Source: Streptomyces sp. TN58 (GTDB lineage: Bacteria; Actinomycetota; Actinomycetes; Streptomycetales; Streptomycetaceae). Taken from it: a stretch of DNA of 64,000 bases. The position numbers were made by a program, and so were the translations under genes. The first letter of the stretch is position 1, and each line of letters begins with the position of its first letter. Under the pieces are notes generated by a model, which worked only from the letters and a program-made list of their open reading frames with translations, had not been told where the DNA came from and ran no database searches. The DNA lies in the NCBI RefSeq assembly GCF_001941845.1, contig NZ_CP018870.1, positions 2,015,001 to 2,079,000 on the forward strand, in the 5' to 3' direction. Below, in pieces: positions 44,990 through 53,470 of the stretch.

Positions 44990-45430
44990 TCAGACGGACT
45001 CGACGCGCTTCTTCAGGCCCGCGAGTGCGCGGTCGATGATGACCTTCTCGGCCTTGCGCTTGATCATGCCGAGCATGGGGATCTTGACGTCGACGGTCAG
45101 CTGGTAGGTGACCTCGGTGTGCGCGCCGCCGTCCACCGGGGTGAGCCGGTAGGAGCCGTCGAGCTGGCGCAGCATCTGGGACTTGTCCAGGGTCCAGCTG
45201 ACCTCGTCGGTGCCCTTCCAGGTGTAGGCGAGGGTGTGGTCGTCCTTGATCGCGCCCGCGTCGAGCAGCAGCCGGACCTTCTCGGCCCGGCCGTCGGCGT
45301 TGGTGGCGAGGACTTCGGCCTCCTTCACCTCGCCGGTCCACTCGGGGTAGCGGGCGAAGTCGGCGATCACGGCCATCACGGCGCCGGGCGTGGCGTTGAT
45401 CGTGATGCTTGAGCTGGTGTGTTCCGCCAT
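44990..45430 (-). CDS. SRPBCC (START-like) lipid-binding family protein
   Basis: The 146-residue helix-grip fold protein: SSITINATPGAVMAVIADFARYPEW at the N-terminus, alternating strands, and the long C-terminal helix RALAGLKKRVESV. These proteins bind hydrophobic ligands; the ligand here is unknown. First gene of the SRPBCC-ArsA-DUF5304 group, suggesting a joint role. Confidence 0.85.
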   Translation of the reverse strand: MAEHTSSSITINATPGAVMAVIADFARYPEWTGEVKEAEVLATNADGRAEKVRLLLDAGAIKDDHTLAYTWKGTDEVSWTLDKSQMLRQLDGSYRLTPVDGGAHTEVTYQLTVDVKIPMLGMIKRKAEKVIIDRALAGLKKRVESV

Positions 45431-45565
45431 CGCGGTCGCTCCTCCGGAGATTGTTCGAGGATGTGTACGGCCTCCGGCCGCCGCGTGAAGGCTACCGCGC
45501 GTGCGGGCGCCGCCACTCCAGAGGCTCCCCGGGTCCGGGGCGGGCGGTGCGGGAGCGGCTGGTTC

Positions 45566-46381
45566 TCACCACTCCATCGCCCAGGGGCGGCCGGTGGAGG
45601 CGAAGTGGCCGACGTTCACGCACTCGGTGGCGCCGATGCGCATCCGGCGGGTGAGGGGCTGGTGGACGTGGCCGAAGAGGGCGTAGCGGGGGCGGGTGCG
45701 GCGGATGGCGGCGAGCAGGGCCTCGCTGCCGCGTTCGAAGCGGCGGGCGACGGTGTCGTAGCAGAGCTCGGGGACTTCCGGCGGGATGTGCGAGCACAGG
45801 ACGTCGACCTCGCCGAGGGCCTCGACCTTGGCGGCGTATTCCTCCACGTCCACTTCGTAGGGGGTGCGCATGGGGGAGGGCAGGCCGCCGCCGACGAAGC
45901 CGAAGACGCGGCCGGCGATCTCGACGCGTTGTCCGTCGAGGACGGTGAGGCCGTGGCGGTCGGCGTACTCGGGCCACAGGGTGGGGATGTCGACGTTGCC
46001 GTAGGTGGCGTAGGTGGGGCGGGGGAAGGCGGCGAACATCTGGGCGTACTGGCGGCGCACGGCGTCCTCGATGACCTGCTCGCGGTCGAGTCCGGCCCAC
46101 AGCCGCCGGCCGAGGGCGTGGGCCTCGTCGAAGCGGCGCTGGGTGCGCAGCTCGACGATGAGGTCGGCGTTCTCGACGCCGAACAGGTCGGGGAAGATCC
46201 CGCGCGAGTGGTCGGCGTAGTCGAGGAAGAGGACGAGGTCGCCGAGGCAGATCAGGGCGTCGGCGCCGTCGCCGGCGCGCGCCAAGGCCTCGGTGTTGCC
46301 GTGCACGTCGCTGACGACGTGGACCCGTGTGCGGCTCGATCCGCTCGTGCCGTTCTTCCCGCCCCGCGTGCTGCCAGCCAT
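45566..46381 (-). CDS. Metallophosphoesterase
   Basis: The 271-residue calcineurin-like phosphoesterase: VVSDVHGN (DxH), CLGDLVLFLDYADHSRG (GDxxD), YGNVD (GNxD), SHIPPEVPEL and LFGHVHQPL (GHxH). Substrate unknown, probably a phosphodiester. ATG 46381. It is divergent from the acyl-CoA ligase gene. Confidence 0.93.
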   Translation of the reverse strand: MAGSTRGGKNGTSGSSRTRVHVVSDVHGNTEALARAGDGADALICLGDLVLFLDYADHSRGIFPDLFGVENADLIVELRTQRRFDEAHALGRRLWAGLDREQVIEDAVRRQYAQMFAAFPRPTYATYGNVDIPTLWPEYADRHGLTVLDGQRVEIAGRVFGFVGGGLPSPMRTPYEVDVEEYAAKVEALGEVDVLCSHIPPEVPELCYDTVARRFERGSEALLAAIRRTRPRYALFGHVHQPLTRRMRIGATECVNVGHFASTGRPWAMEW

Positions 46382-46539
46382 GCGGACAACCCTAGGGGGG
46401 CTGGTGAGGGCTCGGTAGTGGCCTTGTGAAAGCGGGGCCTACCTGCGGTTACTTCCGCGTCCCCGAGGGGGTCGACTACTGTCGGCGCGTCGGGGTCGGA
46501 CCGTGTGAGTGCAGAATGTGACGCACGGAACATCTGGCC

Positions 46540-46573
46540 GGTTCCCTCTATCGGGAACCCACTACCGGTGGGT
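46540..46573 (+). promoter_or_regulatory. Adjacent inverted repeats upstream of the acyl-CoA ligase gene
   Basis: GGTTCCC-tctatc-GGGAACC (46540-46559) and ACCCAC-TACCG-GTGGGT (46557-46573) overlap by three bases. They lie 52-85 bases before the start, where a regulator of fatty-acid use could act. The target protein is not known. Confidence 0.4.
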
Positions 46574-46624
46574 AACGTCCGGTCGGTCCACATGGTGGCG
46601 ATGGCGCCCAGAGGAGCAGCAGTC

Positions 46625-48421
46625 TTGCGCGAGTTCAGCCTTCCGGCCCTGTACGAGGTCCCGTCGGACGGGAACCTGACGGATCTCATCCGCCGCAACG
46701 CCGCCCAGCACCCAGACACCGCCGTCATGAGCCGCAAGGCCGACGGCCGGTGGCAGGACGTGACGGCGACCGAGTTCCTGGCCGAGGTGCGCGCCACGGC
46801 CAAGGGCCTGATCGCCGCCGGCGTGCGCCCCGGTGACCGGGTCGCCCTGATCTCCCGCACCCGCTACGAGTGGGTGCTGATCGACTTCGCGATCTGGAGC
46901 GCGGGCGGTGTCACCGTCCCCGTGTACGAAACCAGCTCCCCCGAGCAGATCCAGTGGATCCTCGGCGACTCCGGTGCCGTCGCCGCCGTCGTGGAGAGCC
47001 CCGGGCACTCCAAGGCCGTGGCCTCGCTGCGCGAGAGCCTGCCGGAGCTGCGCGACGTGTGGGAGATCGAGCAGGGCGCGCTGGACACGCTGAAGGCCGC
47101 GGGCGCGGCGGTCACCGACGCCGAGGTCGACGAGCGCAGCAGCCTGGCGAACGCCGACGACCCGGCCACCATCGTCTACACCTCGGGCACCACCGGCCGC
47201 CCCAAGGGCTGTGTGCTGAGCCACCGCAACTTCTTCGCGGAGTGCGGCAACGCGGTGGAGCGCCTGAGCCCGCTGTTCCGGACCGGCGAGTGCTCGGTGC
47301 TGCTGTTCCTGCCGGCCGCGCACGTGTTCGGGCGCCTGGTGGAGGTTGCGGCCGTGCTGGCGCCGATCCGCCTGGGCTGCGTACCGGACATCAAGAACCT
47401 CACCGAGGAGCTGCAGTCCTTCCGCCCCACGCTGATCCTCGGCGTCCCCCGGGTCTTCGAGAAGGTCTACAACTCGGCGCGCGCCAAGGCGCAGGCCGAG
47501 GGCAAGGGGAAGATCTTCGACGCGGCGGCGGACACGGCCATCGCCTACAGCCGTGCGCTGGACACGCCGCGCGGCCCGTCGTTCGGCCTGAAGCTCAAGC
47601 ACAAGCTCTTCTCGAAGCTGGTCTACAGCAAGCTGCACGCGGTGCTCGGCGGGCGCGGCGAGTACGCGATCTCCGGTGGCGCGCCGCTGGGCGAGCGGCT
47701 GGGCCACTTCTTCCGCGGCATCGGTTTCACGGTCCTGGAGGGTTACGGCCTGACGGAGTCCTGTGCGGCGACCACCTTCAACCCGTGGGACAAGCAGAAG
47801 ATCGGTACGGTCGGCCAGCCCATGCCGGGCTCCGTGGTGCGCATCGCGGACGACGGCGAGGTGCTGCTGCACGGCGAGCAGATCTTCACGGGCTACTGGA
47901 AGAACGAGGCCGCGACGGCCGAGGCGTTGACCGACGGCTGGTTCCACACCGGCGACGTCGGCACCCTCGACGAGGACGGCTACCTCACGATCACCGGCCG
48001 CAAGAAGGAGCTCATCGTCACGGCGGGCGGCAAGAACGTGGCCCCCGCGGTGATCGAGGACCGGATCCGGGCGCACGCGCTGGTCGCGGAGTGCATGGTG
48101 GTCGGCGACGCGAGGCCGTTCGTGGCCGCGCTGGTCACCATCGACGAGGAGTTCCTGGGCCGCTGGGCCGCGGAGAACGGCAAGCCGGCCGGGGTCACGG
48201 CGGCGGAGCTGCGTGAGGACGCCGACCTCGTCGCCGCCGTCCAGAAGGCGATCGACGACGGCAACGCGGCGGTGTCCAAGGCGGAATCGGTGCGCAAGTT
48301 CCGCATTCTGCCCTCCCAGTTCACGGAGGAGTCGGGGCACATCACGCCGTCACTGAAGCTGAAGCGCAACGTGGTGGCGAAGGACTACGCCGACGAGATC
48401 GAGGCGCTCTACCGCGGCTGA
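46625..48421 (+). CDS. Long-chain fatty-acid CoA ligase (FadD type)
   Basis: Activates fatty acids to acyl-CoA via an acyl-adenylate. The 598 residues have the AMP-binding P-loop IVYTSGTTGRPKGCVLSH (about 182), LEGYGLTESCAATTFN (about 370), the GWFHTGDVG hinge and GRKKELIVTAGGKNV. Start TTG 46625 has GAGGAG nine bases upstream; longer in-frame codons lie in the promoter. Single gene, followed by a terminator. Confidence 0.95.
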   Translation: MREFSLPALYEVPSDGNLTDLIRRNAAQHPDTAVMSRKADGRWQDVTATEFLAEVRATAKGLIAAGVRPGDRVALISRTRYEWVLIDFAIWSAGGVTVPVYETSSPEQIQWILGDSGAVAAVVESPGHSKAVASLRESLPELRDVWEIEQGALDTLKAAGAAVTDAEVDERSSLANADDPATIVYTSGTTGRPKGCVLSHRNFFAECGNAVERLSPLFRTGECSVLLFLPAAHVFGRLVEVAAVLAPIRLGCVPDIKNLTEELQSFRPTLILGVPRVFEKVYNSARAKAQAEGKGKIFDAAADTAIAYSRALDTPRGPSFGLKLKHKLFSKLVYSKLHAVLGGRGEYAISGGAPLGERLGHFFRGIGFTVLEGYGLTESCAATTFNPWDKQKIGTVGQPMPGSVVRIADDGEVLLHGEQIFTGYWKNEAATAEALTDGWFHTGDVGTLDEDGYLTITGRKKELIVTAGGKNVAPAVIEDRIRAHALVAECMVVGDARPFVAALVTIDEEFLGRWAAENGKPAGVTAAELREDADLVAAVQKAIDDGNAAVSKAESVRKFRILPSQFTEESGHITPSLKLKRNVVAKDYADEIEALYRG

Positions 48422-48440
48422 TCCCGCCGCCGGCGTTGCA

Positions 48441-48487
48441 CGCGTCCTCGCCGGTCCCCGCTGTCAGCGGGGGCCGGCGAGGACGCG
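48441..48487. terminator. Strong intrinsic terminator
   Basis: About 22-bp stem, CGCGTCCTCGCCGG-t-CCCCGCT with loop GTC and AGCGGGG plus complement, followed by TTCCGCGTTCC. Between the acyl-CoA ligase and the convergent mannosyltransferase gene. Confidence 0.8.
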
Positions 48488-48540
48488 TTCCGCGTTCCGC
48501 CCGGCGGGCGAGCGGGCGCCGCGGCCTCGTACGGCCCCGG

Positions 48541-49683
48541 CTACAGCAGTTCGCGCAGGCGTTCCGCCAGCAGGTCCCAGCGCCACTTCTCCTCGACCCA
48601 GGCGCGCCCGCGCTCGCCCATCCGGGCCCGCAGGCCGGGGTCCCGCAGCAGGGCCGTGATCCGGTCGGCCGCCTCCTCGGGCGCACCGCCCCGTACGACC
48701 CAGCCCGTCTCACCGTCCAGCACCGCGTCCGGCGCCCCGCCGGAGTCGCCCGCGACGACGGGCAGGCCCGTCGCCGAGGCCTCCAGGTAGACGATGCCGA
48801 GCCCCTCCACGTCGAGGCCGCCCCGCCGGGTCCGGCAGGGCATGGCGAAGACGTCGCCCGCGCCGTAGTGCGCGGGGAGCTCCGACCACGGGACCGCGCC
48901 CGTGAAGACCACCGAGCGGGCCACCCCCGTGGACGCCGCCAGCGCGCGCAGGTCGTCCTCGTAGGGGCCGCCGCCGACGATCAGCAGCACGGCGTCGGGC
49001 ACGGCGGCCAGGATCCTCGGCATGGCCTCGATCAGCGTGTCCTGGCCCTTGCGCGGGACCAGCCGCGACACGCACACCACCACGGGCCGGTCCGTCAGGC
49101 CGAGCCGGGCCCGGACATCGTCGCCGCCGGACGCCGGGTGGAAGGTCTTCTCGTCGACTCCCGGGGGGAGTTGCACCATCCGCGCGGCCGCCCGGTCCGT
49201 GACCGCCGAGGCGATCCGGGAGCGGGTGTACTCCCCCAGGTACGTCAGCGTGTCCGTGCCCTCGCCGATCCGCCGCAGCAGCTGCCGCGCGGCCGGCAGC
49301 TGGGCCCAGCCCGCCTCGTGTCCGTGCGTGGTCGCCACGATCCGCCGGGCGCCCGCCCTGCGCAGCGCCGGGCCCATCAGCCCGAGCGGGGCGGCGGCGC
49401 CGAACCACACGGACTCGCAGCCGTGTTCGCGCAGCAGGCCGACGGCCCGCCGGGTGACGCGCGGGGTCGGCAGCAGCATCGTCGTACGGTCGCGGACCAC
49501 CTGGAAGGGCTGCTCCGCGTCGAAGGCGGCGGTGGCCTCGCGGCCCTCCGCGCCGTGCTTCCACGTGGAGGCGTAGACGACGACCCGGTCGGGATCCAGC
49601 CGCAGCGCCATGTTGTGGAGGAAGGCCTGGATGCCGCCCGGCCGGGGCGGGAAGTCGTTGGTCACGATCAGGGTCTTGTGCAT
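48541..49683 (-). CDS. GT4 glycosyltransferase, PimB-like
   Basis: The 380-residue GT-B enzyme: N-terminal LIVTNDFPPRPGGIQAFLHNM (the NDFPPxxGGIQ hallmark of PimB-like mannosyltransferases), then VVCVSRLVPRKGQDTLI (about 193), and the donor region GLDVEGLGIVYLEASATGLPVV with the EX7E motif. Presumed to transfer mannose to phosphatidylinositol-mannoside. ATG 49683; 20 bases after the preceding lipoprotein gene. Confidence 0.88.
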   Translation of the reverse strand: MHKTLIVTNDFPPRPGGIQAFLHNMALRLDPDRVVVYASTWKHGAEGREATAAFDAEQPFQVVRDRTTMLLPTPRVTRRAVGLLREHGCESVWFGAAAPLGLMGPALRRAGARRIVATTHGHEAGWAQLPAARQLLRRIGEGTDTLTYLGEYTRSRIASAVTDRAAARMVQLPPGVDEKTFHPASGGDDVRARLGLTDRPVVVCVSRLVPRKGQDTLIEAMPRILAAVPDAVLLIVGGGPYEDDLRALAASTGVARSVVFTGAVPWSELPAHYGAGDVFAMPCRTRRGGLDVEGLGIVYLEASATGLPVVAGDSGGAPDAVLDGETGWVVRGGAPEEAADRITALLRDPGLRARMGERGRAWVEEKWRWDLLAERLRELL

Positions 49684-49703
49684 CGCCTGCCGACAGTACC
49701 CGC

Positions 49704-50843
49704 TCAGCGCAGCTCCTCGCGCAGGGAGTCCCGCCAGGCCTCGGTGAGCCCGGCCCGGTCCACTCCGAGGGTTTCGCGCAGTGCCGTCTCCAGGGGCTCG
49801 CGGCCCGCCCGTGCGTAGAGGTCCACCAGCGCCTTCTCGCCCCACTTCGCCGCGATCAGCCGGCACGCCAGCCATGCCCCCTCGTACGCGCGCGCGGCCG
49901 CCTCGGGGTCGCCGCCGAAGGCGAAGTCCTCCGTACCGGGCAGCTGCCCCGGCAGCGCGCCGTCCCGCACCGCCCGGGCGAGCGCCGGGGCGGCCTGCGC
50001 GGGGCTGGTGGACGCGCCCCGGTACGCCGCCCAGTCCGCGAAGCCCTCGGAGAGCCACAGCGGGGTGGCGGCGGCGGTCGCCGTGCGGGTGGCCACATGC
50101 GTGACCTCGTGGGCCAGGATGATCCGCCGGCCTTCCGCGCCGAGGCCCGCGTACCCCTCCGGATTGACCACGACCCGGTCGGCGGGGGCCGGGCCGTCGC
50201 CCACCCGGCCGGTGGTGACGGCGCCGAGGGCCCGGTAGGCGTCGGCGGGCCGGCCCAGCAGCCGCGCCATCGCGTCGAGGGAGCCGGGGACCAGGACGAC
50301 GACCCGTCCCGCCCAGGGGCCGGGCCAGGCGGCGGTCGCGGCCGGTACCGCCCGGTCGGCCTCGGCGGCGATCTCCTCCAGCGTCGCCGTGCTCTGTCCG
50401 GCCCCGCCGAGGACCAGGGAGTGCGTGCCTGCGGCCACCGAGACCGCTCCCTGGTCCCACAGCTGCGGCAGGGCGCCCGGTGCGGGCCGGTCGGCGCTCA
50501 CCCGCCAGGTCCCGCCCTGCCGGACCGCCTCGATCTCGCGGGCGGACTCCTCGGGGGCGGTGTCGTAGCCGGCCAGCCGGTAGCGCAGCCGGGCCCTTAC
50601 GAGGGCCCGCTCGCCGTCGCGCCGGACCGAGGCGACCTCGTAGACCCGGTCGGCGAACGGGATCCCGGCGAGTGCGTCGGGCGTCTGGCGCGACCAGTCG
50701 GCGACGGCCCGGCGGACGTCCCGCTCGGCGGTGTCGGCGCCGCCGGCCGGCCCCGGACCGCATCCGGCGAGCAGCGCGCACAGCAGGACCGGCAGGACCG
50801 GCAGCAGCGGCCGGATGCGCGGCGGACGGCGGAGGCGGGGCAT
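49704..50843 (-). CDS. Lipoprotein with gluzincin metallopeptidase domain
   Basis: The 379-residue secreted protein: signal peptide with lipobox LLAGC (Cys about 28), an NTF2-like middle (VRRDGERALVRARLRYRLAGYD), and a C-terminal peptidase with HEVTH (IILAHEVTHVATR) and downstream Glu in LSEGFADW, the HExxH-18x-E pattern. Cell-surface protease of unknown substrate. Same strand as PimB-like gene. Confidence 0.85.
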   Translation of the reverse strand: MPRLRRPPRIRPLLPVLPVLLCALLAGCGPGPAGGADTAERDVRRAVADWSRQTPDALAGIPFADRVYEVASVRRDGERALVRARLRYRLAGYDTAPEESAREIEAVRQGGTWRVSADRPAPGALPQLWDQGAVSVAAGTHSLVLGGAGQSTATLEEIAAEADRAVPAATAAWPGPWAGRVVVLVPGSLDAMARLLGRPADAYRALGAVTTGRVGDGPAPADRVVVNPEGYAGLGAEGRRIILAHEVTHVATRTATAAATPLWLSEGFADWAAYRGASTSPAQAAPALARAVRDGALPGQLPGTEDFAFGGDPEAAARAYEGAWLACRLIAAKWGEKALVDLYARAGREPLETALRETLGVDRAGLTEAWRDSLREELR

Positions 50844-50903
50844 CCGCCGATCGTACGCAGCGCGCCGGGGGCGGCGCGGACTGCGGGGGTCAGGGGCGGG
50901 GGG

Positions 50904-51968
50904 TCAGGGGCGGGTGACCGCCGAGACCGGCATCATCCCGACCGGGTCGTAGCGCACCCGGGCGCCGGGGTAGGGGGCGTGGACGACCTGGCCGTTGCCG
51001 ACGTACATGCCGACGTGGCTGGCGTCGGAGCGGTACGTCACCAGGTCGCCCGGGCGGGCCTGCGAGAGCGGCACCTGGCGGCCCGCGTGCCGCTGGGCCT
51101 GCGAGGTGCGCGGCAGCGACACTCCCGCCTGCCGGTAGGACCAGACCATCAGACCGGAGCAGTCGAAGCCGGAGGGGCCCGTGGAGCCCCACACGTACGG
51201 ACGGCCGACGGCGGCGCGGGCCGCCATCACGGCGGCCGCGGCGCGGCCCGAGGGGGCGCCGCCGGCGTCCAGGGGGCCGAGGTCGGGCATTGCCTCGTGG
51301 CGCCCGCCGGAGCGCGAGGAGCGCTCGAAGTCGGCCCGTTCCTGGGACGGCATGGAGTTGAGCAGCCGCCTGGCCGCCGCGAGCTTCTCGGTGACGGACC
51401 GCTTGTGGCGGGCGACGTCGGAGCGCAGGGCGTCGAGCTCGGCGAGTTTGCGGGAGGCCTCCGCCCGCACCTGGCCGAGCCGGCGCTGCTCCTGGCGCAG
51501 TTCGTGGAGGTGGCGGGCCTGACGCTCGGTCAGCCGGTCGAGGGCCGCGGCCTGGGCCAGGTAGGCGTCGGGGTCCTCGGCGAGCATCAGTCCGACGGCG
51601 GGGTCGATGCCGCCGCTGCGGTACTGGGCTCCGGCGAAGGTGCCGAGGATGCCGCGCATGGTGTTGATGCGCTCCTGGCCGCGGGCCACCGCGTCCTGGG
51701 CCCGGTTGACCTCGGTGCGGAGCCTGGCGGCCTTCTCCCCGGCCTCGTTGAAGTGCTCGGTGGCCTGCTCGGCCTCTTCGAAGAGCCGGTCGACCTGGGC
51801 GCTGACACCGGATCTCGCGCCGCCGCCGGGCTCGTACGGGAGGCCCGGGGCCGCGTTGGCGGGTACGCCCGCCATGGCGACCGCGGCGGTCGCCGCGGCG
51901 GCGGTGAGGACGGTGGCCTTCGCGCTCCGGTCGAGGCCGCCGAGCCCGGACCGACGATGTGACGCCAC
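50904..51968 (-). CDS. Secreted NlpC/P60 peptidoglycan hydrolase (first copy)
   Basis: The 354 residues have a signal peptide (VASHRRSG..ANAAPG), a long coiled coil (about 60-240) and C-terminal NlpC/P60 domain with catalytic Cys in FDCSGLMVWSYR, His in SHVGMYVGNGQ and second His in VVHAPYPG. Cleaves peptide crosslinks of peptidoglycan. GTG 51968 has GGAAGGGAG upstream; the longer frame to 52127 lacks a site. The next gene is a paralogue. Confidence 0.94.
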   Translation of the reverse strand: MASHRRSGLGGLDRSAKATVLTAAAATAAVAMAGVPANAAPGLPYEPGGGARSGVSAQVDRLFEEAEQATEHFNEAGEKAARLRTEVNRAQDAVARGQERINTMRGILGTFAGAQYRSGGIDPAVGLMLAEDPDAYLAQAAALDRLTERQARHLHELRQEQRRLGQVRAEASRKLAELDALRSDVARHKRSVTEKLAAARRLLNSMPSQERADFERSSRSGGRHEAMPDLGPLDAGGAPSGRAAAAVMAARAAVGRPYVWGSTGPSGFDCSGLMVWSYRQAGVSLPRTSQAQRHAGRQVPLSQARPGDLVTYRSDASHVGMYVGNGQVVHAPYPGARVRYDPVGMMPVSAVTRP

Positions 51969-52189
51969 GTGCACCGCTCCCTTCCGCTGAGCGGGGCCCG
52001 GGTCCGCCCCCCGTGGGCGGCCGTGTACCGGGTTCCGCGCTGGCAGACAGTAGCCGTGCGGCCACACATCCGACGAACGGCCGCCGGAGGGCACACACAC
52101 CTGCGCCCCGCCGGAGACGCAGGTCACCGGCGGGGCGTGTGGTCAGGGCGGGGCCGCGGAATTCGCCCGGATGGGCGGTGTGCGGCGGG

Positions 52190-53218
52190 TCAGCCGATGC
52201 GGACGCCGAACTGGAACGGCATGTTGTCCATCGACTCGTACTTGACGCCGCCGCGCGGGTTCGAGGCGTGCAGCGTCATGTTGTTGCCGGCGTACAGGCC
52301 GACGTGGTGCAGGTCCCCGTAGAAGAAGACCAGGTCACCGGGCTGCAGTTGGCTGCGGCTGATGCGCGTGCCGTCGTTGGCCTGGGTGTAGGTGACGCGG
52401 CTGATGCTGACGTTGGCCTGCTTGTACGCCCACTGCGTCAGCCCGGAGCAGTCGAAGGAGTTGGGGCCCTCGTGGCCCGAGATGTAGGCGCTGCCGACCT
52501 TGGTCTTGGCGGCGGCCAGGGCGGCGCCCGCGCGGCCGGAGGCCTTGACGTTGCCGAGGTCGACGCGCTGGCTGTCGGCGCGGCTGGCGCGCGTCTCCTC
52601 GTCCTTGAGCGCGGCGCGTTCCTGCGCCGTGAGGGTGTTGAGGATGGCCTGGGCGGCGGCGAGCTTCTCGGACGAGACCTTCTTCTTCTCGGCCAGCTCC
52701 TTGCGGGTGGCGTCGAGGTCGGCGAGCTTGCCGGAGGCCTCCTGGCGCTGCTGCGCGAGGGTGCGCTGCTTCGCCTGGATCTTCTGGACCGCTTCGACCT
52801 GCTTGCCGCTCAGGTGCTCCAGGGTGGAGGCCTTGTCGAGGTAGCTGTCGGGGTCCTCGGAGAGGAGGAGGGCGAGCGAGGGGTCGATGCCGCCGTTGCG
52901 GTACTGGGCGCTCGCCATCGAACCGAGCGCGTTGCGGAGGTCGTTGAGCTCGCCCTGGCCGCGCGCGACCTGGTCCTGGATCTGCCCGATCTCCTTCTCC
53001 AGGGTCGCCTGGCGCTCCTTGGCCCCGTTGAACTTCTCGGTGGCCTGCTCGGCCTCTTCGTAGAGGGCGTCGACCTGGCTCTTGACCTCGTCCTTGCTCG
53101 GCTTCGCCGGCGCGGCGGAGGCGCTCTGCGCGGTGAGGGCGACGGCCGCGGCGGCGACCGAGGTGAGCACGGTCACACGAGCGCGGGTCGGCTGCTTGGG
53201 TCGACGGTGGGACGCCAC
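52190..53218 (-). CDS. Secreted NlpC/P60 peptidoglycan hydrolase (second copy)
   Basis: The 342-residue paralogue of the previous protein with the same plan: MASHRRPKQ start, signal peptide to ASAAPA, coiled coil (about 45-215) and catalytic NSFDCSGLTQWAYK, HHVGLYAGNN and LHASNP. GTG 53218 has AAGAAGGAGC 8 bases upstream. The two copies are tandem, transcribed separately or together; promoter upstream at 53320-53349. Confidence 0.94.
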   Translation of the reverse strand: MASHRRPKQPTRARVTVLTSVAAAAVALTAQSASAAPAKPSKDEVKSQVDALYEEAEQATEKFNGAKERQATLEKEIGQIQDQVARGQGELNDLRNALGSMASAQYRNGGIDPSLALLLSEDPDSYLDKASTLEHLSGKQVEAVQKIQAKQRTLAQQRQEASGKLADLDATRKELAEKKKVSSEKLAAAQAILNTLTAQERAALKDEETRASRADSQRVDLGNVKASGRAGAALAAAKTKVGSAYISGHEGPNSFDCSGLTQWAYKQANVSISRVTYTQANDGTRISRSQLQPGDLVFFYGDLHHVGLYAGNNMTLHASNPRGGVKYESMDNMPFQFGVRIG

Positions 53219-53319
53219 GAAGGCGAGCTCCTTCTTCCTAGAGCCGCCGGAGAACGCAACTCGGCAGCACCTTCGCCGCCACCCCGAATGAGTGATCTAC
53301 CGCACGAAGGTTTGAGCAG

Positions 53320-53349
53320 ACCCTAGTGACCCTGCTGTGATCAGTTCAA
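53320..53349 (-). promoter_or_regulatory. Promoter of the second NlpC/P60 gene
   Basis: On the minus strand TTGAAC (53349-53344) and TAGGGT (53325-53320), 18-base spacer; good vegetative-sigma match. Leader of about 95 bases with no recognised riboswitch. Confidence 0.6.
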
Positions 53350-53470
53350 ATCCTGTCGGGAAAAAACTTGGCCCCCGACCAGCTTCTTTACCTTCACCGC
53401 ACGCTCCGTGCCGGGTACTTGACGGTGCGTCCTCCACATGACCCACCAATTCAGGCATTAGGGCCGGGAG

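Noticed and set aside
48541..50781. 746-codon frame joining the PimB-like gene and upstream sequence
   Set aside because: The N-terminal half is an out-of-frame reading of the lipoprotein peptidase gene; the real start is ATG 49683.
53219..53470. c-di-AMP (ydaO) riboswitch before the NlpC/P60 gene
   Set aside because: Such genes are often ydaO-controlled in Streptomyces, but I do not see the conserved GAACC/GGGUGAA-type cores here; only a promoter is readable.
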